From positions 3,609,501 through 3,673,500 of the forward strand of contig NZ_CP134050.1 in the NCBI RefSeq assembly GCF_031583145.1: a stretch of DNA of 64,000 bases, in the 5' to 3' direction. Shown here in pieces: positions 34,535 through 42,623 of this stretch; the stretch's first letter is position 1; every line of letters starts with the position of its first letter. The stretch is from Brevibacillus brevis. Its GTDB lineage: Bacteria; Bacillota; Bacilli; Brevibacillales; Brevibacillaceae. Position numbers and translations under genes: made by a program. A model generated the notes under the pieces. It made no database searches. It was not told the DNA's origin and saw only the letters and a program-made list of their open reading frames with translations.

Positions 34535-35575
34535 CTACGTGCGAAGCGACCGGATCTCTTCGATCAATGCTTCCACCTGTTCCGGCTTCGTCGCCCAACT
34601 GGTGCAAAATCTCACGGCGCTGTGTGTCTCGTCGATTTTTTCCCACAAAGAGAACGAGTACGATTTGCCCAGCTCCCTGATCACGTCATCCGGCAAGATG
34701 GGGAACTGCTGATTGGTAGTGGAATCGTAGCGGAGCGGGAATCCTTTTTCCACGAAGGCATCGCGAATCTTTATGGCCAGCTCGACGGCCTGCCTCGAGA
34801 TGTCAAAGTACAAGCCGTCTTCAAACAAGGCTTCAAACTGGATACCCAATAATCTTCCTTTTGCCAACAGGCCCCCTCTTTGCTTGATCATGTACCGGAA
34901 ATCCTTTTTCATGGCCTCGTTCGTGATGACGACTGCTTCTCCGAACAACGCTCCCACTTTCGTTCCCCCGATGTAAAAAACATCACAGAGCTTTGCTATG
35001 TCCTCGAGAGTCAGATCGCTGTCTTTGGAAGCCAGGCCGTACCCCAATCTCGCGCCATCCAGGAACAGCGGCAGTCCGTATTCCCGGCAAACGCTGCTGA
35101 TTGCTTCCAATTCGGCTTTGCGATACGTCGTTCCGTTTTCCGTCGGGTGGGAAATGTAAACCAAGCCCGGCTGCACCATATGCTCATGGGTGGGATCATT
35201 CCAATGCGCCTCGTACATTTCCTTGATCTGGCTGGCCTGAATTTTACCGTCGTCGCTCGGCAGTGTCAGGACTTTATGCCCGGTAGCTTCGATGGCCCCC
35301 GTCTCATGGACGGCAATATGTCCCGTCGTTGCCGTAATCGCGCCTTGATGGGGGCGCAAAATCGAAGCGATGACGGTCGTATTGGTCTGGGTTCCTCCCA
35401 CCAGGAAATGCACATCCGCCTGATCCGCCCCACATGCCTTTCGGATGTACGTTCTGGCGTTCTCACAGTGTTCATCTGTTCCGTAACCGGGGGTCTGCTC
35501 TTCGTTTGTTTCCAGCAGACGCTCCAATATCCGCTGATGGGCGCCTTCCGTGTAGTCATTTTCAAACCGTATCAT
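34535..35575 (-). CDS. Threonine aldolase-like PLP enzyme (beta-eliminating lyase family)
   Basis: 346 residues, the usual length for low-specificity L-threonine aldolases. Family features: YTEGAHQRILERL at the N-terminus, the cofactor-stacking region GGTQTNTTV, the Asp in FLDGARLGYGL that contacts the PLP nitrogen, and the Schiff-base lysine in YIGGTKVGALFGEA. The reaction is reversible cleavage of L-threonine or related beta-hydroxy amino acids to glycine and an aldehyde. Its start lies inside the end of the MarR gene (14-base overlap), so the two form an operon and the substrate pathway is probably controlled by that regulator. A second aldolase-like gene is at 44576-45673. Confidence 0.88.
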   Translation of the reverse strand: MIRFENDYTEGAHQRILERLLETNEEQTPGYGTDEHCENARTYIRKACGADQADVHFLVGGTQTNTTVIASILRPHQGAITATTGHIAVHETGAIEATGHKVLTLPSDDGKIQASQIKEMYEAHWNDPTHEHMVQPGLVYISHPTENGTTYRKAELEAISSVCREYGLPLFLDGARLGYGLASKDSDLTLEDIAKLCDVFYIGGTKVGALFGEAVVITNEAMKKDFRYMIKQRGGLLAKGRLLGIQFEALFEDGLYFDISRQAVELAIKIRDAFVEKGFPLRYDSTTNQQFPILPDDVIRELGKSYSFSLWEKIDETHSAVRFCTSWATKPEQVEALIEEIRSLRT

Positions 35576-36020
35576 CCTGTATCCTCTCCAGCCTGTCCAA
35601 TTTTTTAAGCAAAAGCTTCATGGAGGCATGAATCTCCTCGACCTCTTCCGGCGATAAACCGTGCAGCAATCTAGCGATTTGTTCATCCGATCTTTCGTTG
35701 AGCTGCTCGAACAGGGCGATTCCTTTCGGCGTCAAGCGGATCAGGCTCATTCGGTTGTCCAGCGGTGATTGCTCCTTTCCGATCAGCCCGTCCCGTTGCA
35801 GCTTGGCGATGATTCTGCTCATGTAGCTGCGGTCCATGCCCAATTTGTCGACCAGCTGATTGGCGATACACGGCTCCATGAAGCCAATTTCCAGGATAAC
35901 TCGGGCCTCCGTCAACGAATATCCGGTATCCAGTACATGCTTGTCCAAGATTCCCAGCATTTTGGTATAAAATCGGTTGAAGCGCCGAATATCCGCGATG
36001 ATCTTCTCGTCTAGTGGCAT
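35562..36020 (-). CDS. MarR family transcriptional regulator (paired with the aldolase-like gene)
   Basis: 152 residues from ATG 36020, selected for AGGAGG five bases upstream. A winged-helix domain of the MarR type is clear: SLTEARVILEIG, IANQLVDKLGMDRSYMSRIIAKLQRDGLI (helix-turn-helix) and DNRMSLIRLTPKGIALFEQL (wing and following helix). MarR proteins bind palindromic operators as dimers and are released by small ligands. Two such palindromes straddle the promoter just upstream, indicating autoregulation of this MarR-aldolase operon. The ligand is unknown. Confidence 0.92.
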   Translation of the reverse strand: MPLDEKIIADIRRFNRFYTKMLGILDKHVLDTGYSLTEARVILEIGFMEPCIANQLVDKLGMDRSYMSRIIAKLQRDGLIGKEQSPLDNRMSLIRLTPKGIALFEQLNERSDEQIARLLHGLSPEEVEEIHASMKLLLKKLDRLERIQDDTV

Positions 36021-36036
36021 GCCGGCCTCCTGTTTT

Positions 36037-36051
36037 GTGGACTTTGTCAAC
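36037..36051. promoter_or_regulatory. Operator-like palindrome O2 of the MarR-aldolase operon
   Basis: GTGGACTTTGTCAAC, an imperfect dyad of the form GTNGACNNNGTCNAC, placed downstream of the -10 in the initiation region. Second copy of the element at 36071-36085. Confidence 0.6.
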
Positions 36052-36055
36052 TAAT

Positions 36056-36084
36056 ATCATAATCGGATTAGTGGACGATGTCAA
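36056..36084 (-). promoter_or_regulatory. Sigma-A promoter of the MarR-aldolase operon
   Basis: Minus strand TTGACA (36079-36084), 17 bases, TATGAT (36056-36061). The -35 lies inside the first operator-like palindrome. Confidence 0.75.
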
Positions 36085-36085
36085 C
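36071..36085. promoter_or_regulatory. Operator-like palindrome O1 of the MarR-aldolase operon
   Basis: GTGGACGATGTCAAC, same dyad form as O2 and 34 bases from it centre to centre, covering the -35 hexamer. Bound repressor would block RNA polymerase. Confidence 0.6.
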
Positions 36086-36133
36086 ATTTTAAGGAAGGGT
36101 GGTTCCCTCTAACCAGCCCCTGCAGCACGAAAG

Positions 36134-36182
36134 GCAGCGGCTAGCCAAGACTGTGTTTCAAGTCTTAAGGCTGCCGCTGCCT
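36134..36182. repeat. Dispersed hairpin element, copy 1
   Basis: GGCAGCGGCTAGCCAAGACT pairs with AGTCTT-AGGCTGCCGCTGCC around TGTTTCA, a stem of roughly 19 pairs with small interruptions. A related hairpin with conserved arms and the same TTTTCC-type flank is at 43302-43350. No T-run follows on either strand. It lies between the two MarR genes in a 230-base gene-free gap. Confidence 0.6.
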
Positions 36183-36250
36183 TCTCTTGTTGTTGAAAAG
36201 CTCTATGGTTTTTCCTGCCCCCCAAAAAAGCCGTGTCTTCCTTGACCGAT

Positions 36251-36682
36251 TTACTTCAGACTCTGTCTCATTTTCAGCAGAAAACCCGTGAATTGTTCCA
36301 ATTCCTCATCGCTTAAATGAACCAGCAGCTTGTCCAGAAGGGCGTGGCGCCTTGCCAGCAGTCTCTCGATCAGCGGTACCGCTTTTTCGGAAAGGGTCAC
36401 CCAGACTACCCGACGATCGTTTTCGTCGCGAATCCGGTCGATGTAACCGGCTTTCACCAGCCTGTTCAGCGCAATCGTGGTAGCGCTGTTGGATTGCTTC
36501 AATACCGTCGCCAGCTCTGAAACGGTGCTTCGCTGCCTTTCATGAAGCACGCGCAGGAGAATAAATTGCTTGGGGCTGATCTCTTCTTCCTCCTCCAGCC
36601 ATTGGCTGATAAAGTACCTTGCCATCTCGACGAAGACTCTGTCCAATTCCTCCAATTTGCTGGCGCGGGACATATCACTCAC
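36251..36682 (-). CDS. MarR family transcriptional regulator
   Basis: 143 residues from GTG 36682 (AGGTG five bases upstream); ATG 36673 is an alternative, and the longer open frame to 36787 has no ribosome site. The winged-helix core is STVSELATVLKQSNSATTIALNRLVKAGYIDRIRDENDRRVVWVTLSEKA in sequence, broken here as helix-turn-helix then the DENDRR wing typical of MarR. The dimerising helices at both ends are charged. It is unrelated in close sequence to the MarR at 35562-36020. No target gene is adjacent on the same transcript; it is divergent from signal peptidase I at 222 bases. Ligand and targets unknown. Confidence 0.88.
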   Translation of the reverse strand: MSDMSRASKLEELDRVFVEMARYFISQWLEEEEEISPKQFILLRVLHERQRSTVSELATVLKQSNSATTIALNRLVKAGYIDRIRDENDRRVVWVTLSEKAVPLIERLLARRHALLDKLLVHLSDEELEQFTGFLLKMRQSLK

Positions 36683-36903
36683 ATCATCACCTATTTTCCA
36701 AATCAGAAATGGGTAGTTTCCTCCAACACTATAGCTAAGTCCGATCCCGCAGAGCAAGTACTGCTCCTGGCAAGCCCTTCCTCCCAAGCATTTCCTTGAA
36801 TCTTCTTCCGTTCTGAAACGTAAAGCATGTATAATGAAAGGGCAGGTTTAATGCAGGGCTCGCATCCTTCGCCCGTAAACCACATACATAGGAGATCAGA
36901 TCG

Positions 36904-37464
36904 ATGGAACAAACGAATAGCGTTTCAAAGTGGAAAGTAGAATTACTGGATTGGTTGAAATCGTTTTTATTGATTGGCGGTTTGACCGTATTCATCTACG
37001 TGTTCGTGATGGCTCCCTACGTCGTGCAAGGACGCTCGATGGAGAGTACCCTGCACGATCGCGAACGAGTCATCGTCAACAAAGCCGTCTACTATTTGAA
37101 AGATCCACAGCCTGGCGATATCGTGATCATTCACCCGGATGCGAGCGGAGACAACTGGATCAAGCGGGTCGTAGCCGTAGCGGGCGACACTGTCGAGGCA
37201 AAAGGCGATCAACTGTACGTCAACGGCAAGCCCCTCAGCGAAGAGTATTTGACAGCCAACAAGCTGAAGGCTTCTGCGGCAGGCGTGACGCTGACGGAAG
37301 ACTTCGGCCCGATCAAGATCCCGGCTGGATGCGTCTTCGTGATGGGTGACAATCGCAACAACAGCATGGATAGCCGCGTCATCGGCCCCGTAAAGCTGGA
37401 CCATGTTGTTGGACGAGCAGAGCTCGTGTACTGGCCGCTCTCCGACATCCGCCTCCCTCACTAA
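36904..37464 (+). CDS. Type I signal peptidase
   Basis: 186 residues. One N-terminal membrane anchor (SFLLIGGLTVFIYVFVMAPYVV, residues about 20-41) is followed by the S26 catalytic fold. The serine nucleophile is in GRSMESTL and the general-base lysine in NWIKRVVAVAGD; box D is GDNRNNSMDSR and box E VVGRAELVYWP. It cleaves signal peptides of secreted proteins on the outer face of the membrane. The length and single anchor are typical of the Gram-positive SipS/SipT type. Monocistronic with a symmetric terminator behind it. Bacillales usually carry several paralogues, so I give no gene symbol. Confidence 0.95.
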   Translation: MEQTNSVSKWKVELLDWLKSFLLIGGLTVFIYVFVMAPYVVQGRSMESTLHDRERVIVNKAVYYLKDPQPGDIVIIHPDASGDNWIKRVVAVAGDTVEAKGDQLYVNGKPLSEEYLTANKLKASAAGVTLTEDFGPIKIPAGCVFVMGDNRNNSMDSRVIGPVKLDHVVGRAELVYWPLSDIRLPH

Positions 37465-37484
37465 TGTACCCGTTTGCAAGCAAA

Positions 37485-37513
37485 CAAAAGCCGCTCTCGT
37501 TGAGCGGCTTTTG
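37485..37513. terminator. Bidirectional terminator between signal peptidase and VanY-type genes
   Basis: CAAAAGCCGCTC pairs perfectly with GAGCGGCTTTTG around TCGTT; A- and T-runs on both sides make it usable in both directions for the convergent genes. Confidence 0.9.
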
Positions 37514-37525
37514 TCATGCAGAAGG

Positions 37526-38371
37526 TTACTGCTTCTGAGCTGCGCCCTCCTGCTGTAAATAGTCTTCCAATGTGATACCCTTGCTCATGATCTCTTCTGC
37601 AATGTCTACGCCAACATAGCGCAAATGCCACGGCTCATAAGCATATCCGGTGACGTCTTCCTTCCCTTTCAGGTAACGGATGATGAACCCGTACTGGGCA
37701 CAGTTTGCTGCCAGCCATTGCCCTTCCGGCGTATCCGCGAAAGACTCTTCCAGCCTCGTCTTCGCATCCGCTCCCGACACGTCCATCGCGAGGCCGGTCT
37801 GATGCTCGCTCTTGCCCGGAACGGCACTGTACGCTGCTGCGTGTTCGGCTCCCTGCGTCTTCACGTACGTATCAAACAAGGACTTCTGCGTCCGGTACGA
37901 ACGGTAGCCCGAGACTGCGTACAGCTCGACGCCTTGGGCTTTCGCTCCCGCGAACAGCTTTTCCAGTGCGCTCGCCGCTTCCGCCCGCAACAGCCGCTTT
38001 TCTACTTTTTCATCAAACGGGAATGGGACGTTCGGCTCCACCAGATCATCCGGAATATAGTCTGCCGGCAATGCACGCTGTTTGTTAACCACCACGGTGA
38101 TATCAGTCGGATTGGTCACTGTCGGCACACCGTCCACCATCTGAACGGTCTCCTCCAGCGAAGGCATCTTCTTCGCCACGTTTTGTGCCCCATCTGCGTT
38201 TTGAGGCTGCTTCTCTGGCGCTTCCCCGTTCTGGCCTGCTGCAGCGGCCTGGGTCCCTCCAGTATTTTCCCCTGAAAGCAAATGACTCAGCGATGGCGCT
38301 TCACACCCGCCAAGAAGTGCTGCTGATAGTGCTGCGACCAAAACAAGACCCGTAGTGTGATTTCTCTTCAT
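37526..38371 (-). CDS. VanY-type D-alanyl-D-alanine carboxypeptidase lipoprotein
   Basis: 281 residues from ATG 38371 with AGGAGG eight bases upstream. The signal ends in LLGGC, a lipobox. A Gln/Ala/Gly-rich linker precedes the M15B peptidase domain (about residues 110-270): SGYRSYRTQKSLF, SEHQTGLAMDVSGA (the first two zinc ligands, His and Asp) and EPWHLRYVG (third ligand His) are all present. Such enzymes trim the terminal D-alanine from peptidoglycan stem peptides outside the membrane. There is no vancomycin-resistance context, so a housekeeping wall-remodelling role is likelier than resistance. Confidence 0.92.
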   Translation of the reverse strand: MKRNHTTGLVLVAALSAALLGGCEAPSLSHLLSGENTGGTQAAAAGQNGEAPEKQPQNADGAQNVAKKMPSLEETVQMVDGVPTVTNPTDITVVVNKQRALPADYIPDDLVEPNVPFPFDEKVEKRLLRAEAASALEKLFAGAKAQGVELYAVSGYRSYRTQKSLFDTYVKTQGAEHAAAYSAVPGKSEHQTGLAMDVSGADAKTRLEESFADTPEGQWLAANCAQYGFIIRYLKGKEDVTGYAYEPWHLRYVGVDIAEEIMSKGITLEDYLQQEGAAQKQ

Positions 38372-38453
38372 GACCTGTCCTCCTGATTCCATACAGACAC
38401 ATATGTTCTGCTCTACCTTATCATGGAGTTAGACAGATGAAAAGCATAGAATG

Positions 38454-39344
38454 TCACACTTTTTTCCCCGTCCATTTCGTGGAAATGATTCGGATGAGCT
38501 CGGGAAGCCAGTCGTCAAGCTGCCGGAACATGAAGCCGGCTTCCTCCGCTTTCCTGGTTTCCATGTAAAAAGAAGCGGGGAAAGCAAAGGGAGATTGGTC
38601 CACAGCTTCTTTTTCGGGAACGATTCGTGCAGGCTTACCCACGATGTCTCCGATGGTTTCCATGAGCTGCCGTTGCCTGATCGTGCCGTGCGAGCAGGCA
38701 TTGACAGGGCCTGCAACGGTGGAGTTCCCCGCCCACAGCAAAAACTCTGCGGCTTCCTGTGCGTGAATGAAGCACAGGATCGCCTCGGGATCGGCAAGAC
38801 CGATCGGACGCTCCTGCCAGATGTGCTCGACGTGAAAATCCAGCCGTTTGGTATAGTCGTCCTCGGCCAGTACGATCGGGAAGCGGACTGCCACGACGGG
38901 AAAGTCCGCCTGCTGGAAACAGACGGCCTCCGCCTGCCGCTTCCCTTCCTGATACGTGACTTTGTCCCTCGCAAGGGGCCGGATCTCATATCCGTACGGA
39001 TCGAAGTCTTCCTCTTTCAGCGCCTCTGCTGAGAAGTCGTACACTGACAGGGTTGAGGTCAGGATGTACTTGCCTGCTTTTCCTTCGAATACCCTCATCG
39101 CATCCATCGCGTTCTGGGAAGAGTAGCAAATGTTGTCATAGACAATGTCCCACTTCTCTTCGCCCGCCACGGCCAGAGAATCCTTGTCATCCCGATCCAG
39201 CTTCAAACGCTTGACCGAAGGGGGCAGCTGTACGTCCGCGATCCCCCTTGTCGCCACTGTCACATCCGCGCCGGACTCCACCAAAAGCTGCACCAACCGT
39301 TTCCCGAAAAAGCGAGTTCCTCCAAGTACGAGTACTTTTTTCAT
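38454..39344 (-). CDS. NAD-dependent epimerase/dehydratase family protein
   Basis: 296 residues from ATG 39344 with GGAGGG upstream. The N-terminus is the extended-SDR Rossmann motif VLVLGGTRFFG (GGTxFxG form), followed by YDNICYSSQNAMDAMR, STLSVYDF and YQEGKRQAEA, in which Y-x-x-x-K is the catalytic pair. The GGTRFFGK start is shared with a group of uncharacterised reductases related to isoflavone reductases and RNA-binding CSP41 proteins. It follows the gamma-glutamyltransferase gene by 20 bases and is probably cotranscribed. Substrate unknown. Confidence 0.85.
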   Translation of the reverse strand: MKKVLVLGGTRFFGKRLVQLLVESGADVTVATRGIADVQLPPSVKRLKLDRDDKDSLAVAGEEKWDIVYDNICYSSQNAMDAMRVFEGKAGKYILTSTLSVYDFSAEALKEEDFDPYGYEIRPLARDKVTYQEGKRQAEAVCFQQADFPVVAVRFPIVLAEDDYTKRLDFHVEHIWQERPIGLADPEAILCFIHAQEAAEFLLWAGNSTVAGPVNACSHGTIRQRQLMETIGDIVGKPARIVPEKEAVDQSPFAFPASFYMETRKAEEAGFMFRQLDDWLPELIRIISTKWTGKKV

Positions 39345-39364
39345 CGTGAGCCCTCCATCGCGCA

Positions 39365-41389
39365 TTAATTTTGCAGTTGCAGAGTCCTTTCAGCCTCATT
39401 CCACTCCACTTTGTAGCCCAGCGCTTCCGCGACCTTCTTCACCGGCAAAAAGCCTCTGCCATCAATGGCCACAGCCTGGTTCTTGAAGGAAGCGAAATCT
39501 CCTTTCAAGCCAAGCAGCAGCTTGTCGGCCTGTATGTAAGCCGTCCCATTGAGCATCCGTTTTTGCTCCGCCGTGTAGGGATACTCGATTCCGTTTACCT
39601 TCAGGATGAACGGACCTTCTGGCGGTGCGGGCTGCACTTCAGGCTGCGCGCTCTTGTATGCGACGGCATCGACGCCCAGTACGGTGCCCTCCCGCGTCGT
39701 ATCCGCACCCCCGTACATTTTTCCGGTCTCGAGATCGTATACGACCGCCTGCACATTGCCGATGTTGGTAGGCCTCGGCGCAAAAGCGTGCCCTTTTGCC
39801 ATCAGCTGCAAAATGACGTCCTGGTCGATGCCGGACTCCCACGTCACGGCAGGATAGCTGCTGGAAAAAATTTTGGGTGCTTCGATCGCCTGCTGAATGT
39901 CCATGCCGTGCTCGATGACGTTCAAGATCGTCTGGGAAACGGAGGCGATGATCGTAGAGCCCCCTGGCGAACCCACCGCCAAAAACGGCTGGCCATCCTT
40001 GAGGACGATCGTGGGGGTCATGCTCGAACGCGGACGCTTGCCAGGCTCCACCTGATTGACTCCCCCAGGTACGGCGTCGAAATCGGTCAGCTCATTGTTC
40101 AGCATGAATCCATACTCCGGCACCATGATGCCGCTGCCGAACACGTCTTCGATCGTCGTCGTATAGGCGACGAGGTTGCCCCATTTGTCCATGACGGAAA
40201 AATGAGTCGTTTGCTTTACGGGAGAAGCATCGGTCAGGTGCATGGCGACAACCGGCTTCTTGCCCGGATCGTATTTCCATGGATCGCCTGCCTCGACGTC
40301 TTCGTTTGCCGCATCGTCGGATATCAGCTTGCGTCGCTCCGCGATATAGTCGTCGCTGATCAGCCCTTTCTTGGGAACGGGGTATACATCCTCGTCCGCC
40401 ATGTACGCTGCCCGGTCGGCGTACGCGAGATGGTTGGCTTCAATCAGATGGTGCAGGTACGGTACCGACCCGAAGCCGTCTTTCTGGTTGTCGTAGCCTT
40501 CCATCAGCTTGACGATTTGGAGCAGGGTAAGTCCGCCGGAGCTGGGCGGCCCCATCGTCACGATCTCATACCCGCGAAACGTCCCGCGGACTGGCACCCG
40601 CTCCTTGACGGCGTACCGCTGCAAGTCATGCATGGTCATGCTGCCGCCCGTTCTTTGCACCTCCTTCACGATGGCTTGCCCGATCTCGCCGTTGTAGAAA
40701 ACACCGACGCCCTTGTCGCGAATCAAGCGGAGCGTCTTCGCCAGCTGGGGCTGGATCAGGACATCCCCTTCCGCAAGCGGCGCTCCTCCTGGGGCGAACA
40801 CCTCGGCAGCTGTTTCGTGCTTCTTCAATTTATCCAGCGAATTCTTGATGTTGTCGTGCGTCACCCAGTTTACCCGCACACCTTTTTCCGCCAGCTCGAT
40901 CGCCGGCTTGATGACGTCCTTCAGCCTCATCGTCCCGTAGCGCTCCAATGCCGTCTCCACGCCGAGCAGCGTTCCCGGGATCCCCACCGCCTGACCGGTC
41001 GTATGCCTGTCTGCAAATGGGATCGGCGTACCGTCCGCCTGCAAAAACATGTCGGGCTTGACGCCTGCTGGCGCCATCTCGCGGCTGTCGATCACGGTCA
41101 CCTTGTTTTGATCCTTGAGGTAGATCATCATGAAACCGCCGCCGCCGATCCCCGACATGTACGGCTCCGCCACATTCAGCGCCAGTTGAATGGCTGCGGC
41201 TGCGTCCACGGCATTCCCGCCGTGAGCCAAAATGTCCTTGCCGACCTGTGCTGCCGCCGGGTGCGATACGGCCACGATCCCTTTGGTTGCGCCGTCCACG
41301 CCCGTCGGAACTCCCGGCACTTTCGCCTGAGCGGGCATTGAAAACGCTGCCAAGGTGAGCAGCGAGAGGGCAAAATGCCTTGCCTTTTT
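39365..41389 (-). CDS. ggt: Gamma-glutamyltransferase with C-terminal copper-amine-oxidase-like domain
   Basis: 674 residues from ATG 41389 (GGGGGG upstream). A signal peptide (ending near QAKV) is followed by a complete gamma-glutamyltransferase: GGNAVDAAAAIQLALNV, the substrate Arg region DSREMAP, and at the autocleavage point QTTHFSVMD, whose Thr becomes the nucleophile of the small subunit, then SGIMVPEYGFMLNNELTDF and GSPGGSTIIASV. The enzyme hydrolyses or transfers the gamma-glutamyl group of glutathione and poly-glutamate outside the cell. From about residue 590 an extra 80 residues (VNGIEYPYTAEQKRM, INGRGFLPVKKVAEALGY-like segment AIDGRGFLPVKKVAEALG, WNEAERTLQL) form a copper-amine-oxidase N-terminal-like domain, a common surface module of Bacillales but unusual on this enzyme. 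Confidence 0.93.
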   Translation of the reverse strand, partial: KKARHFALSLLTLAAFSMPAQAKVPGVPTGVDGATKGIVAVSHPAAAQVGKDILAHGGNAVDAAAAIQLALNVAEPYMSGIGGGGFMMIYLKDQNKVTVIDSREMAPAGVKPDMFLQADGTPIPFADRHTTGQAVGIPGTLLGVETALERYGTMRLKDVIKPAIELAEKGVRVNWVTHDNIKNSLDKLKKHETAAEVFAPGGAPLAEGDVLIQPQLAKTLRLIRDKGVGVFYNGEIGQAIVKEVQRTGGSMTMHDLQRYAVKERVPVRGTFRGYEIVTMGPPSSGGLTLLQIVKLMEGYDNQKDGFGSVPYLHHLIEANHLAYADRAAYMADEDVYPVPKKGLISDDYIAERRKLISDDAANEDVEAGDPWKYDPGKKPVVAMHLTDASPVKQTTHFSVMDKWGNLVAYTTTIEDVFGSGIMVPEYGFMLNNELTDFDAVPGGVNQVEPGKRPRSSMTPTIVLKDGQPFLAVGSPGGSTIIASVSQTILNVIEHGMDIQQAIEAPKIFSSSYPAVTWESGIDQDVILQLMAKGHAFAPRPTNIGNVQAVVYDLETGKMYGGADTTREGTVLGVDAVAYKSAQPEVQPAPPEGPFILKVNGIEYPYTAEQKRMLNGTAYIQADKLLLGLKGDFASFKNQAVAIDGRGFLPVKKVAEALGYKVEWNEAERTLQLQN

Positions 41390-41481
41390 CATACGATCCC
41401 CCCTGACCCAATTTCTTGTTTCTACCATTATTATAATTTTCAGCATTTTTAAAGGTCAACATGTCGATAGTCCTTTGACCG

Positions 41482-41534
41482 AAAAAACACCCTTCCTGCC
41501 AAAACCGGATGACCGGCTCAAGCGGAAAGGGTGT
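41482..41534 (-). terminator. Intrinsic terminator after the NAGPA-domain gene
   Basis: Minus strand ACACCCTTTCC pairs with GGAAGGGTGT across a branched loop, followed by TTTTTT. Confidence 0.85.
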
Positions 41535-41552
41535 GGAAAAGTCAGGCTCGGT

Positions 41553-42623
41553 TTACGGCATGATGACCAAATTGCTCACGACGGGGCGTTCACTGCCTCC
41601 CGACGGCTTGTTGAGCAGCTTGCCGTTGTAATAAAACGCACTGGAGCCTCCGCCGTCCAAATTGTAAGCGTCGACGACGTGAAACTCCTGCAGCTTTCTT
41701 TGTGCTTCCTCCAGCGTGACGCCGTTGCTCCAGCCTTCCCGTCGCCCGTCAATGACGATCACGAGCAAATCGCCATTGTCGAAATGGCCGATCAGCGTCC
41801 GCGGCTGTCGCGCATTCGCCCATCCTTTCGGAATCGCCAGCCGCTTTCCGTCCTGCAGCAGGCGCGGCAAGAAGCTCGCTCCCTGCAAAATGCCCTGCTG
41901 CGTAATCTGCTGCTGGGTCGTGATCTTCGTCCCGACCAGATGGCCTTTGTTGTTGAAGCCGACGAAGCTCAGGCTTGAATTGTTGGAAAACGTGCGGATT
42001 TTTCCATCCACCACAGTGATGCCGAGCGGTGTCACATAACCGTTCTTATCTGTCATGAAACCGCCGGCGTTGACCGCCAGAATCGCTCCCGTCCTTTTGC
42101 CGGCGTGGCTCGTCTTTTCGCCTTTGCTCCTGACAGAGTCGTTTGCGAGCACCATCTTCAGCGCTTTCGCATTATTCAGCCGGACTTTGGCCATGTACCC
42201 GCGATAACCGGCTTCCTCCAGAGAGTACACCTTGACCGTGGAATTTTTGCCAAAGGATTGGCCGATCGGATTGCCCAGCATATTTGACAGAATCGTATCG
42301 AGAACGTCCGCCGACTTCTGCGTCTGCGACTTGCTCGCTGCCAGCAAGTTTTCCAGATGCTTGTTCTGCTTCTCCAAGTCCTGCTTTTCCTTTGCCGCAT
42401 GATCCTGGATTTCCCCGATCAGCTTTTCCGCGCGGCTGATGCTCTCTTTCGACTCATCCAGCTTCTCCCGGAGCGCTGTCGCCTGCTCGTCCGTTTGCTT
42501 GGCAGGCAGCACGAGGCCCTCTGCCTGGAGCTTGTCCACCGGATTGGCCTGGGAGAATGCAACCAGAAAGCCGAGAGCGGGGGCCAGCAGAAACGCAAAA
42601 AAACGGTTCACCTTACCAAGCAC
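41553..42623 (-). CDS. Secreted phosphodiester glycosidase (NAGPA) domain protein with coiled coil
   Basis: 356 residues from GTG 42623, nine bases after TTGGAGG; the ATG at 42632 abuts that site and cannot use it. An N-terminal hydrophobic segment anchors or exports the protein, residues about 45-110 are a coiled coil (REKLDESKESISRAEKLIGEIQDH...), and the C-terminal 230 residues are the NAGPA fold: AILAVNAGGFM, RTLIGHFDNGDLLVIVIDGR and NLDGGGSSAFYYNG. The family was named for the human enzyme uncovering mannose-6-phosphate; bacterial members act on surface polysaccharides, details unknown. The gene overlaps the preceding coiled-coil membrane protein gene by 11 bases, so the two probably act together. 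Confidence 0.85.
   Translation of the reverse strand: MLGKVNRFFAFLLAPALGFLVAFSQANPVDKLQAEGLVLPAKQTDEQATALREKLDESKESISRAEKLIGEIQDHAAKEKQDLEKQNKHLENLLAASKSQTQKSADVLDTILSNMLGNPIGQSFGKNSTVKVYSLEEAGYRGYMAKVRLNNAKALKMVLANDSVRSKGEKTSHAGKRTGAILAVNAGGFMTDKNGYVTPLGITVVDGKIRTFSNNSSLSFVGFNNKGHLVGTKITTQQQITQQGILQGASFLPRLLQDGKRLAIPKGWANARQPRTLIGHFDNGDLLVIVIDGRREGWSNGVTLEEAQRKLQEFHVVDAYNLDGGGSSAFYYNGKLLNKPSGGSERPVVSNLVIMP

Noticed and set aside
37526..38371. Vancomycin resistance
   Set aside because: The protein is VanY-like, but no VanA/H/X or VanRS genes are nearby; a cell-wall carboxypeptidase is sufficient.
39371..41341. A 656-codon open frame antisense to gamma-glutamyltransferase
   Set aside because: Same reason: mirror of a strongly biased real gene, no recognisable protein features.
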